A DNA stretch of 52,298 bases from an uncultured Muribaculaceae bacterium (GTDB lineage: Bacteria > Bacteroidota > Bacteroidia > Bacteroidales > Muribaculaceae): NCBI GenBank assembly GCA_910584665.1, contig CAJUBL010000013.1, positions 1-52,298 of the forward strand, in the 5' to 3' direction. Of this stretch, positions 1-7,939 are shown piece after piece; positions within the stretch are counted from its first letter, which is position 1; every line of letters starts with the position of its first letter. Made by a program: the position numbers and the translations under genes. The notes under the pieces were generated by a model. It was not told the DNA's origin, made no database searches, and saw nothing but the letters and a program-made list of their open reading frames with translations.

Positions 1-164
1 TAGAGCCGGAGGCAGACAGCTGTCAAGGTATGTGCGGGCCTGACTGTATGGTATTCGCACAGGGGAGCGTGAACCGTAGCGGCACAGACGGCGCCTGCCC
101 GCCCCCTACCTCCGGAAGAGTAGGAATTTCGGTTTTTTTATATGTCTGAGTCAATAAAAATCCA

Positions 165-172
165 TATCTTTG
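165..172 (+). promoter_or_regulatory. Bacteroidetes -7 promoter box
   Basis: TATCTTTG matches the Bacteroidetes primary-sigma -7 consensus TAnnTTTG. It ends only 4 bases before the ATG at 177, so the transcript would be almost leaderless. I see no clear TTTG at the -33 position. The upstream 160 bases hold no supported gene. Confidence 0.4.
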
Positions 173-176
173 AGAC

Positions 177-1181
177 ATGAAAAATTTCGTAGGATTGTTG
201 CTCTCAGGTTTACTCATTGCTGTCGTATCTTCGTGTGGCGGCGGTGATACTTTCACTGTTATAGCTAAGGTTGAGAATCTCGGCACGCAGAATGTGCGTG
301 CTGTATATCGTTATGACGATAAGGTTAATGTGATTACTTCAATGGCTCTTGACGGCAGTTTCCAGTTTATTGCTGTTGCCAGAGAGCCGGTCCTTATCGA
401 TCTGTATACCGGCTCGCGTTCCCTGATAGGTCATGTAGTCGCCTGCAATGGAGAGACTGTGGAGGTTTCGTATAAGCTTAATGAACCTGGTTTTATGACT
501 GCAAAGGGGAACAGGACAAGTGAGATTCTGGCACGGTTCATTACCGATAATGCTGTCGCTATAAACTCGGGCGACAGCAGGATGGTCAATGATGCTGTAG
601 CCAGGTATTGTGAATCTCATATTGGTGATGCGTCGACTCCGTTCGTTTTTCTTTCGTTGTATAATGGCAGTGATGATCCTTCGGAGGCTGTAAGGCTTGC
701 TGACGGTATGCCGGTTGAGTCGCGTAATGTCCGCGAGATGCTTTCGTCGTATTGCGAACTGCTATCACCGGTTCCCGATTCTCTGCCTGTATTCGAGCCG
801 CTTGAATTATATTCGGCCGGTGACAGTATGACTACTCTGAGACCATATGGGTCAAGGGGTGTTTTTCTTGCGATTCTGCCTGCCGCAGGTGATGAGTCTT
901 ACAAGACTCGTGCCGATGGGCTGAATGTGCTGAATGACTCTCTGAAGAGCCGTATCCGTGTTGTTGAGCTGGGTCTCGATCATGATACGGCGGCATGGCG
1001 TGGGGCTGTGGGGAATCTCAGACCTCGTTACGAGCGTTGCTGGTCACCTGGCATGTATGCTACACCCGGCCTGGGCCGGTATCGAATCACTGGTTTTCCG
1101 TGGTATATAGTCGCCGATTCCGTCGGCAATGTTGTGTATTCGGGACAGGAGTATGAAACGGCTTCAAAGGCCATTGATTAA
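177..1181 (+). CDS. Lipoprotein with DUF4369-like N-terminus and thioredoxin-like C-terminus
   Basis: 334 residues. The N-terminus is a lipoprotein signal peptide with a lipobox ending SSCGGG (Cys20), so the protein should be lipid-anchored in the envelope. Residues about 25-130 resemble the beta-rich DUF4369 domain often found in front of TlpA-like thioredoxin domains in Bacteroidales. The last 120 residues look like a thioredoxin fold (a strand GVFLAILP, then the cis-proline-like segment ITGFPWYIVAD), but the CxxC redox pair is absent, so ordinary disulfide chemistry is unlikely. A binding or structural role is possible. The ATG at 177 is chosen because it gives a complete signal peptide. 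The TAA stop is directly abutted by the MITE-like element that follows. No function is assigned beyond family resemblance. Confidence 0.8.
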   Translation: MKNFVGLLLSGLLIAVVSSCGGGDTFTVIAKVENLGTQNVRAVYRYDDKVNVITSMALDGSFQFIAVAREPVLIDLYTGSRSLIGHVVACNGETVEVSYKLNEPGFMTAKGNRTSEILARFITDNAVAINSGDSRMVNDAVARYCESHIGDASTPFVFLSLYNGSDDPSEAVRLADGMPVESRNVREMLSSYCELLSPVPDSLPVFEPLELYSAGDSMTTLRPYGSRGVFLAILPAAGDESYKTRADGLNVLNDSLKSRIRVVELGLDHDTAAWRGAVGNLRPRYERCWSPGMYATPGLGRYRITGFPWYIVADSVGNVVYSGQEYETASKAID

Positions 1182-1500
1182 GAGGCTGTTTAATAACTAA
1201 TGTGAATGCCCGGTGGCGTATCTTTTAGATAAATTCCTATAAATGAAGAAGGAGCGTAGCTGGCTACGTGACTGATGAATTTTAGGAATTTAGCAAAAGA
1301 GACGCCAAGGCGATGGTAATTTTAAAATATCAAAATATGCAAAACCCAAACCTGACAGGAACAATACCTTACCACTCGAAAATCTCGGGCGTATTTCGCT
1401 CTTTATCTCAGTCACATAGCCAGCTATGCTCCTTCGATTCAGAGCAAAATCCGCCTCGAGCTTTTCGGCCGGGCATTCACATTAGTTATTAAACAGCCTC
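1182..1500. mobile_element. MITE-like element with 32-bp perfect terminal inverted repeats
   Basis: A 319-bp noncoding element bounded by 32-bp perfect inverted repeats (1182-1213 and 1469-1500) that begin GAGGCTGTTTAATAAC. It is flanked by the direct repeat TAA (1179-1181 and 1501-1503), which looks like a 3-bp target duplication; the left copy is the stop codon of the upstream gene. Inside, 1251-1275 and 1408-1432 are a second inverted pair of 25 bp with 2 mismatches. Each half also folds on itself (for example GGCGTATCTTTT near 1215 pairs with a copy near 1295). No transposase is encoded, so it would depend on a transposase elsewhere. It ends 14 bp before the yifB/comM start and therefore separates that gene from any upstream promoter. 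Confidence 0.8.
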
Positions 1501-1514
1501 TAAAGTATGGTTCT

Positions 1515-3059
1515 ATGCTTGTAAAGACTTTCGGAGCAGCCGTTCAGGGCATTGATGCGATTCTTATCACTGTTGAGGTCGCTGTTGACCGTGGCAGTGG
1601 TTTTGTGATGGTGGGTCTTCCTGATACTGCTGTCAAGGAGAGCGGTGACCGTGTTCAGTCGGCCTTGAAACAGTCGGGTGCGTCTTTTCCGCGAAACCAT
1701 GTTGTGGTCAATATGGCGCCGGCCGATGTGCGTAAGGAAGGTGCGGCTTATGATCTGCCTATTGCTGTCGGTATCATGGCTGCTGACGGGCAGATCCCTG
1801 CTGACAGTCTGTCCCGTTTAGTTATAATGGGAGAGCTGTCTCTTGACGGTTCGGTGCTCCCTATAAGGGGTGCTCTTCCTATGGCCATTCATGCCCGTCA
1901 GCTCGGATACGAGGGTATGATAGTACCTCAGGCTAATGCCACTGAGGCTGCTGTTGTCAATAATCTGGATGTTTACGGTGTGGAGAATCTGGAGCAGGTC
2001 ATACAGTTTCTCCGTGGGGAAATGATGTTACAGCCTACGGTTATCAATACGCGCGAGGAGTTTGCCAGGGCGTCGGCCGAGTGTACGCTGGACTTCAGTG
2101 ATGTCAAAGGTCAGGAAAATGTGAAACGTGCTATCGAGGTAGCGTGTGCCGGTGGTCATAATATACTTATGGTTGGTACGCCTGGGTCGGGTAAATCGAT
2201 GATGGCTAAGCGTATACCGTCCATATTACCTCCGCTTACGCTCGCTGAGGCTCTTGAGACCACCAAGATACACTCTGTGGCCGGTAAGCTGCGCCGGGGG
2301 TCTATGCTGATGACTCAGCGGCCTTTCCGTTCTCCACATCATACGATTTCACCTGTGGCTCTTGTGGGCGGAGGTACAAATCCCATGCCTGGCGAGATTT
2401 CGCTTGCTCATAACGGCATACTTTTTCTTGATGAATTTCCGGAATTTTCGCGTGGAGTTCTCGAGGTTATGCGTCAGCCTCTTGAGGACCGCCATATCTC
2501 GATCTCGAGAGCCCGTTATGCCATAGAATATCCTGCCGGTTTCATGCTTGTGGCGTCGATGAATCCTTGTCCGTGCGGATATTACAATCATCCCACAAAG
2601 CAATGTACCTGTATGCCCGGGCAGGTGCAGAAGTATCTCAACCGTATCTCGGGTCCGCTCCTTGACCGTATAGACATACAGGTAGAGATTCTGCCTGTGG
2701 CATTCGGACAGATGGCGTCGTTGCGTCCCGGTGAATCGTCGGAGTCTATAAGGGAGCGTGTTGTCAGGGCGCGAGAGATCCAGACCGAGCGTTTTGCCTC
2801 CGAGCGTGATGTGCATTGCAACGCCCAGATGGACAGTCGTCTGCTTAATCTGTATGCACGTCCTGATGCAGAGGGGCTGCAACGTCTCGAGGAGGTGATG
2901 ACCAGATACGACATGTCGGCACGGGCCTATGACCGTATACTCAAGGTGGCGCGTACTATAGCCGATCTCGACGGGTCTGCCGACGTGCGGACGCCTCATA
3001 TCTATGAGGCTGTTAATTACCGCAAGCTTGACCGTTCGTCATGGGGCAGGACGTTCTGA
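1515..3059 (+). CDS. comM: YifB/ComM family Mg-chelatase-like AAA+ ATPase
   Basis: 514 residues, the usual family length. The N-terminal ChlI-like domain (about 20-140) starts with the typical family opening VKTFGAAVQGIDA. The AAA+ core (about 190-395) has a Walker A motif GTPGSGKS near residue 221 and a Walker B motif ILFLDE near 302. A cysteine cluster NPCPCGYYNHPTKQCTC lies near 350-366, followed by the C-terminal Mg-chelatase domain. Family knowledge: ComM is a hexameric helicase that promotes branch migration during integration of transformed DNA; in species not known to be competent the role is unclear. The ATG at 1515 lies 14 bp past the MITE-like element, so transcription must start inside that element or read through it. 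Convergent with the phosphopantetheinyl transferase gene. Confidence 0.93.
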   Translation: MLVKTFGAAVQGIDAILITVEVAVDRGSGFVMVGLPDTAVKESGDRVQSALKQSGASFPRNHVVVNMAPADVRKEGAAYDLPIAVGIMAADGQIPADSLSRLVIMGELSLDGSVLPIRGALPMAIHARQLGYEGMIVPQANATEAAVVNNLDVYGVENLEQVIQFLRGEMMLQPTVINTREEFARASAECTLDFSDVKGQENVKRAIEVACAGGHNILMVGTPGSGKSMMAKRIPSILPPLTLAEALETTKIHSVAGKLRRGSMLMTQRPFRSPHHTISPVALVGGGTNPMPGEISLAHNGILFLDEFPEFSRGVLEVMRQPLEDRHISISRARYAIEYPAGFMLVASMNPCPCGYYNHPTKQCTCMPGQVQKYLNRISGPLLDRIDIQVEILPVAFGQMASLRPGESSESIRERVVRAREIQTERFASERDVHCNAQMDSRLLNLYARPDAEGLQRLEEVMTRYDMSARAYDRILKVARTIADLDGSADVRTPHIYEAVNYRKLDRSSWGRTF

Positions 3060-3147
3060 CATTCGTCTGACCGGATGGTTTGTATGGCCTGAACTGCAGT
3101 CGTCCGGTAACGGAGTATTGTATCACGGATTGCCGGGACAGGTATTA

Positions 3148-3684
3148 TCAGCATGGTGTCACGAGTACGGTGGCCTGTTGCGGATTCCTTTCAACTATGA
3201 TGTAGCTTAGTGTTCTGCCCGGGACAGTGACCTGTTCCTTATCCCGGTTGATCGAGATATCTCTGGTAAGATCGAGACCGGGGGTGCCGGAGGATTTGTA
3301 TGCGGCTTCTTTTATGCACCAGGCTATGAGATGATCGGTCGGGGTGGTCCATTCGGTCTGTTCGTCCTGTGACAGGTACCGGTCAATGATTCGTTCGAGC
3401 TGATGGGAGCGAAGTGTCTCGGTGTCGATTCCTATAGGATGCACTGTAGTGCTAAGTGCTACTACGGCCTGAGTAGATGAGTGTGAGATACTTATGTGTA
3501 TGTCGTTGTGTCCCGGCAGGTATGGGGCTCCGTCCGGAGTGTGCCCGATGGATAGGGGTTCGCCGAATAGTGCGCTTACCATGGAGTTGACGGTTTCACG
3601 TTCCCGCGACTGTCTGTCGTGTCTTTGTCCGGCACGGATTGTGTCGGTAATTATGGTTACGCCACCTGTTTTCTTTATGTTCAT
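3148..3684 (-). CDS. 4'-phosphopantetheinyl transferase superfamily protein
   Basis: 178 residues. It carries the ACPS/Sfp signatures: ISISHS (64-69), the Mg-binding GIDTE (85-89) and WCIKEAAYK (122-130). These enzymes move 4'-phosphopantetheine from CoA to a serine of an acyl or peptidyl carrier protein. The length and the short N-terminal half fit the compact Bacteroidetes versions linked to gldD/gldE rather than full-length Sfp. The ATG at 3684 overlaps the TGA of gldD (ATGA), so translation is likely coupled. It is the last gene of the gldE-gldD-PPTase operon. The carrier protein it modifies is not visible here; the primary fatty-acid carrier is the simplest guess. Confidence 0.88.
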   Translation of the reverse strand: MNIKKTGGVTIITDTIRAGQRHDRQSRERETVNSMVSALFGEPLSIGHTPDGAPYLPGHNDIHISISHSSTQAVVALSTTVHPIGIDTETLRSHQLERIIDRYLSQDEQTEWTTPTDHLIAWCIKEAAYKSSGTPGLDLTRDISINRDKEQVTVPGRTLSYIIVERNPQQATVLVTPC

Positions 3685-4262
3685 TGTTTTTTCAGCGTTT
3701 TTAGCATATGCGTAATGTCGCGTTCGAGCATTTCCAGAACAGGTGATATCGAGTCGGCGGGTGATGATGCGGATCCTTCGACTGCCGCTGTGCCGCTTAC
3801 GAGCACCGAACTGTGGTCGGTGGCGAGAAACTGTACCGGTATGGGTGAACCGGCCGGTGTTATTATAAGTTGTGCGTCAAATGCTTCAGGTGTGGTGAAT
3901 GATATCACCTCAGTCGGCAGTCCTCCGGTGTTGAGTGACAGACGTTCGACCCGGTTGTCGATGGCTTCGCCGGCTGTGCCCGGATCTATTTCGGTGACTG
4001 TGATATACATGGAAGTTCCAAGGCCTGGATAGCAGGCTGTTACCCAGCTGTTGCCGGCGGAGACAACAGTGTCGGTGACAATGGTGTTTAGCTGTATTGA
4101 TACAGTACCGGCCCGGACAGTCCGGTAGGCTGGAGCAGGTATGGCGATGCGGTGATATGCTGCAGGGCGTGGTACGGCGATTTCACGTTGTCCTCCGGTG
4201 CAGCATGATAATGTCATGGCGAGACCTGATGACATCAGCAGGTATTTGGTGATTGATTTCAC
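3681..4262 (-). CDS. gldD: Gliding-motility-type lipoprotein GldD
   Basis: 193 residues with a lipoprotein signal peptide (lipobox around TLSCC, Cys20/21). The body follows the GldD pattern: an early PRPAAYHRIAIP segment, a central WVTACYPGLGTSMYITV segment and a late VQFLATDHSSVLVSGTAAVEG-like segment. The start is a GTG that overlaps the TGA of gldE (GTGA), and its own stop overlaps the next ATG, so all three genes are translationally coupled. GldD is required for gliding in Flavobacterium, but the gldE-gldD pair is common in non-gliding Bacteroidales, where its role is not settled. The position directly after gldE is the strongest support for the assignment. Confidence 0.85.
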   Translation of the reverse strand: MKSITKYLLMSSGLAMTLSCCTGGQREIAVPRPAAYHRIAIPAPAYRTVRAGTVSIQLNTIVTDTVVSAGNSWVTACYPGLGTSMYITVTEIDPGTAGEAIDNRVERLSLNTGGLPTEVISFTTPEAFDAQLIITPAGSPIPVQFLATDHSSVLVSGTAAVEGSASSPADSISPVLEMLERDITHMLKTLKKQ

Positions 4263-5644
4263 TGTATCTGTATGTCAGGCATCACTTTGACGCGTACGCT
4301 GGTGATGCGGTGATGTTCGATGTCGAGAATCAGGAAGCGGCAGTGACCGTAGACGATCGACTCCTTTTCCTTGGGGAAATCTCCCTTGATAGACAGTAGC
4401 ATGCCTGCCAGGGTCTCGCAGTCTTCGATCACCGGCTGGTAGTCGTTCTCGTCAAGGTCTGTGACGCGGAAAAAATCGTTGAGCAGTGTACGTCCTTCGA
4501 ATATATAGGTGTCGTTGCCCAGTTCCTTATAGGTTTTGTCCTCCTCGTCATACTCGTCGTTGATGTCTCCTACAATCTCCTCCAGTACATCTTCGAGCGT
4601 GACTACTCCCTGTGTGCCGCCATACTCGTCGACGACGATGGCGATGTGTTTCTTGAGTTTACGGAAGTCCTCCAGCAGGTCGTCGATCATGCGTGATTCG
4701 GGTACGAAATATGGTTCGCGTATAAGTGCCTGCCATTTGAAATCGGTTTCGTGTGTGCCTATGTATGGAAGAAGGTCCCGGCTGTACAGTACTCCCTTGA
4801 TGTTGTCCTGTGTCTCTTCGTATACCGGCAGGCGTGAGTATCCGCTTTCTCTCACAAGATCAAGCACCCGCTCGAAGTCCCATTCGATGTCTATGTCGGT
4901 TATGTCTACGCGTGGTGTCATGATCTCTGAGGCTGTTGTGTCGCCGAACCGGAGTATGCCTTCAAGCATCTCCTTTTTGTCTTCCTCTGCCACATCGGTG
5001 ATTTCCAGAGCCTGTGACAGCTCGTCGGCCGAGATGTTCTCCTGGTGTTTGGTCACTACTCGGTTCACTATATATGTACTTTTTACCAGCATGCGTGACA
5101 GCGGTGACAGTATTCCGGACAGAAATGATATGCCGCCTATCGCGTTGTGTGCCCATCTCATGGGGTTGCTGTTAGCCAGCAGTTTGGGCAGGATCTCTCC
5201 GAAGAGCAGTATCAGGAATGTCAGTATGACTGTCTGAAGTATGAAACTCATCAGCGGAGACATGCCGCCGAATACAGGTCCAAGCGCGAAGTTACAGAGA
5301 ACGACGATGGTCACATTAACCAGATTGTTGGCTATCAGGATTGTTGCAAGCAGTTTCTGAGGCTTGGACAGCAGGCTGCGTATCCGGTTATTGACCGCCG
5401 AGTCATCAAGCTCGTCGAGAGTGTCCGGGGTTATCGAGAAGTAGGCGATCTCGCTGCCCGACACGAAGGCTGATACAAAAAGTGCCAGTACAGCGATGAC
5501 AAGGGCGGTGATCTGTGATCCGCCAAATGTAGTGATTTCTGCGGCCACCATGGCCGGTAAAGGGTCTAAGTCCAAGACGATGAGGGGTTTGTTAATTAAG
5601 CCTCGGGTAGCCTGTGCAGTTCCCGGGGAGAGTGGATTTTCCAC
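4259..5644 (-). CDS. gldE: GldE-type CNNM/CBS-domain transmembrane protein (CorC/HlyC family)
   Basis: 461 residues from the ATG at 5644. Domains: CNNM membrane domain with several hydrophobic helices (about 45-220, containing SGSEIAYFS), a CBS pair (about 235-350, with MTPRVDI and VVDEYGGTQGVVTLEDVLEEIVG), and a C-terminal CorC_HlyC domain (about 365-450). Relatives are implicated in divalent cation handling; GldE of Flavobacterium supports gliding together with GldD. The start is uncertain: a -7-like box lies at 5652-5660, only 8 bases upstream. Family N-termini often begin near the LDxDP motif (residues 24-28), where a TTG is available, and Met32 at 5551 is a third option. First gene of the gldE-gldD-PPTase operon. 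Confidence 0.9.
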   Translation of the reverse strand: MENPLSPGTAQATRGLINKPLIVLDLDPLPAMVAAEITTFGGSQITALVIAVLALFVSAFVSGSEIAYFSITPDTLDELDDSAVNNRIRSLLSKPQKLLATILIANNLVNVTIVVLCNFALGPVFGGMSPLMSFILQTVILTFLILLFGEILPKLLANSNPMRWAHNAIGGISFLSGILSPLSRMLVKSTYIVNRVVTKHQENISADELSQALEITDVAEEDKKEMLEGILRFGDTTASEIMTPRVDITDIDIEWDFERVLDLVRESGYSRLPVYEETQDNIKGVLYSRDLLPYIGTHETDFKWQALIREPYFVPESRMIDDLLEDFRKLKKHIAIVVDEYGGTQGVVTLEDVLEEIVGDINDEYDEEDKTYKELGNDTYIFEGRTLLNDFFRVTDLDENDYQPVIEDCETLAGMLLSIKGDFPKEKESIVYGHCRFLILDIEHHRITSVRVKVMPDIQIQ

Positions 5645-5651
5645 AACCGTT

Positions 5652-5660
5652 GCAAAAATA
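5652..5660 (-). promoter_or_regulatory. Putative -7 box for the gldE operon
   Basis: Read on the minus strand this is TATTTTTGC, matching TAnnTTTG. Its closeness to the first ATG of gldE suggests either a nearly leaderless message or a start further inside the gene. No convincing -33 element was seen. Confidence 0.35.
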
Positions 5661-5693
5661 CTGAAAAAATACTGTATTGTCGAATTTTTCCAT

Positions 5694-5702
5694 TACTTTT
5701 GC
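5694..5702 (+). promoter_or_regulatory. Putative -7 box for the cobalamin operon
   Basis: TACTTTTGC fits the Bacteroidetes -7 consensus and lies about 20 bases before the first conserved part of the riboswitch, which is the expected distance for the leader transcript. The -33 match is weak. Confidence 0.5.
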
Positions 5703-5714
5703 ACCCGATTCAGA

Positions 5715-5895
5715 TAATAGTTGGTTCGCCCTTTAGACAAGGGTGATGAAAAGGGAACGGGGTGAGAATCCCCGACAGACCCGCTGCTGTGATTCCCCGT
5801 GAACCGGACTACATGTATGCCACTGACCGAGCAGGAGTGCGGACGTCGGGAAGGCGGTAGCCCGCTGGGATAAGTCAGAAGACCTGCCAATAGTA
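5715..5895 (+). promoter_or_regulatory. Cobalamin (AdoCbl-type) riboswitch
   Basis: All the conserved cobalamin-aptamer blocks appear in order: GGTTCGCCC near 5723, the block GGGGTGAGAATCCCCGACA (about 5759-5777), ACCCGCTGCTGTGA, GCCACTGACC near 5819, CGGGAAGGCGGTAG near 5848, and the B12-box segment AAGTCAGAAGACCTGCC near 5874-5889. It sits 60-70 bases upstream of a BtuB-like gene. Family knowledge: cobalamin binding represses expression of the downstream uptake genes. The mode (terminator or start sequestration) is not obvious. A small hairpin over the start codon (5945-5949 pairing with 5954-5958) would suit translational control. Confidence 0.95.
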
Positions 5896-5956
5896 TTAAT
5901 TTCGCATTTTATGGCGCTCGTGGTAAAAGCGTCGCGAAGAAAATATTGTTGAGACA

Positions 5957-7927
5957 ATGATCCAGACATCGTCCCGGCGGTGTGTGTGGTTATCGGTGGT
6001 AACCATACTTATGGCCGGTTGTTTATCTTGTTTCGGTGCTCCCGTGGAGTCCGGACATTTGCCTGTCGATTCGACCGTAGCCTTGCGTGAGGTGATGGTG
6101 ACCGCCAGACGTAAGCCTCTCGCTACCGTGCAGAATCTGTCGGGAACAGAGCTACAGTCATTGTCTTCGACTTCAATTGCCGATGCGCTTAAGTATTTTG
6201 CTGGGGTTCAGATCAAGGACTATGGTGGCCTTGGCGGTCTTAAGACAGTCAATGTGCGTTCGCTCGGAGCACAGCATGTCGGCATATATATCGATGGAGT
6301 GCGTGTCACCAACGCCCAGAACGGTACTGTTGATCTGGGCAAATATTCTCTTTCGACTCTCGAGTCGGTATCCCTTTACAACGCCAATCGTCTGGAAAAC
6401 GCCCAGTCGGCTTCGGAGTATGCATCCGGTGCTACCGTGTACCTGCGCACGCGGCGTCCGATGTGTGACTCTCTTTCGGTGCTCGCACGCATCGGTTCGT
6501 TCCATACCTATTCGGGACGTGCAAACCTGCAGTTCAGCCGTCATGGCTGGCAGGCATTCATCGATGCCGAATATCTTGACTCACGGGGAGATTACAGGTT
6601 CCGTTACAAGTCGCGCTACGAGGATACTGTCGGTGTCAGGCGCAATTCCGATATCAGGTATACGCGTGTAGAGGCGGCTGTTTTTAATGGCGGTTTCTCT
6701 TCACACCTGTATTATTATGACTCGGAACGCGGGTGTCCCGGCGGAATTGTGCGGCGTCTGTCCGACAAATATACCAATGTGGGTCGCGAGTGGGACCGCG
6801 ATCTCTTTGCCCAGGCTTCCTACCTGTGGCGTATTGATAATCATAATCATTTGAATTTCATAGCCAAGTATTCACACGAATACCTGCGATACTGCACCGA
6901 TTATCCTGAGAATCAGAATACGGCCAAGGTCAATAACCATTATTGGATGGACGACGGATATCTTTCGGCGGCATATGCTTTCATGCCGGCAGAGTGGATA
7001 TCGGTGAACATGGGCTATGATGCCCGTATGTCATGGCTTGACGCCGATCTTAAACGGTTCAGTACCGTGCGGCGTTTTGACCAGAAGGCTGTCGTGGCGT
7101 TACAGCTGCGTTACCGTGGTTTCCAGCTGGCCTCGTCGGTGTTATACCAGCGTTACCGTGACTGGATAATCAATCATTGCGGAGCGGCTGATCCTTTCGA
7201 CAGATTCACTCCGGCTGTCACACTCGGTTACAGTATAGGACCTTTGACCGTGAGGGGCTGGTATAAGACTATATTCCGCGCGCCGACACTCAATGACCTG
7301 TATTACACCCAGGTGGGTAACCGTAATCTCAGACCCGAGTATACGCGGCAGTTCAATCTGGGAGTCGAGTATCATTTTGTCTCACGCTTTGTAATGGCGT
7401 CTCTGCAGGCCGATGTGTATCAGAATTCGATCGATGACCGTATCGTGTGCCTGCCTCTCAAAGGGACATACTCATGGTCGATGATGAACTACGGCAAGAC
7501 TTTCTGCCGCGGACTGAATGCTACGGCATCAGCGCGCTGGAATATCGACAGAGCCTGGTATGTCTCACTGCTGTCGTCGCTTACATGGCAGCGTGATCTT
7601 AACCGCACCGATCCCGAGAGTCCTTCTTATGATAAGCCGATATGTTACTCGCCGACATTGTCCTACGGAATTACCGGTATAATCGGGTGGAAGTCTGTAT
7701 CGCTCACAGTGTCAGATCTTCATGTCGGAGAGCGTATGTGGTCATATGCCGATCCTGAGGATATCCTCGCTCCATATGACAATGTCGATGTCAGGATTAC
7801 CGGATCGTGGCGTAACTGGAGTGCATCGCTTGAAATCAACGATCTGCTTGACGAGCAGTACGAGCATGTCCCGAGATACCCCATGCCGGGACGTACATAT
7901 CGTTTCTCACTGATATTCAATCTTTAA
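5957..7927 (+). CDS. btuB: BtuB-like TonB-dependent outer-membrane receptor
   Basis: 656 residues. A signal peptide (about 1-28) is followed by a TonB-box-like segment REVMVTA (44-50), a plug domain (about 55-165, with ADALKYFAGVQIKDYGGLGG and VRSLGAQHVGIYIDGVRV), and a beta-barrel that ends in the aromatic C-terminus RFSLIFNL. It imports its ligand across the outer membrane using TonB-ExbBD energy. The cobalamin riboswitch just upstream makes cobalamin or a related corrinoid the likely ligand. The gene directly downstream encodes a BtuG-like propeller, the usual partner. The ATG at 5957 gives a complete signal peptide and lies just past the riboswitch. No ABC transporter (btuCDF) is present in the window. 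Confidence 0.92.
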   Translation: MIQTSSRRCVWLSVVTILMAGCLSCFGAPVESGHLPVDSTVALREVMVTARRKPLATVQNLSGTELQSLSSTSIADALKYFAGVQIKDYGGLGGLKTVNVRSLGAQHVGIYIDGVRVTNAQNGTVDLGKYSLSTLESVSLYNANRLENAQSASEYASGATVYLRTRRPMCDSLSVLARIGSFHTYSGRANLQFSRHGWQAFIDAEYLDSRGDYRFRYKSRYEDTVGVRRNSDIRYTRVEAAVFNGGFSSHLYYYDSERGCPGGIVRRLSDKYTNVGREWDRDLFAQASYLWRIDNHNHLNFIAKYSHEYLRYCTDYPENQNTAKVNNHYWMDDGYLSAAYAFMPAEWISVNMGYDARMSWLDADLKRFSTVRRFDQKAVVALQLRYRGFQLASSVLYQRYRDWIINHCGAADPFDRFTPAVTLGYSIGPLTVRGWYKTIFRAPTLNDLYYTQVGNRNLRPEYTRQFNLGVEYHFVSRFVMASLQADVYQNSIDDRIVCLPLKGTYSWSMMNYGKTFCRGLNATASARWNIDRAWYVSLLSSLTWQRDLNRTDPESPSYDKPICYSPTLSYGITGIIGWKSVSLTVSDLHVGERMWSYADPEDILAPYDNVDVRITGSWRNWSASLEINDLLDEQYEHVPRYPMPGRTYRFSLIFNL

Positions 7928-7939
7928 TTCAATATAGCA

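Noticed and set aside
23..286. 87-codon minus-strand open frame at the left edge
   Set aside because: It overlaps the signal-peptide region of the plus-strand lipoprotein and has no recognisable features.
1182..1500. Invertible promoter (phase-variable switch) flanked by inverted repeats
   Set aside because: The long terminal repeats with a 3-bp target duplication and nested hairpins fit a MITE better; no recombinase gene is nearby and no outward promoter is clear.
2349..2999. 216-codon minus-strand open frame
   Set aside because: Antisense to the conserved ATPase core of ComM/YifB; no independent support.
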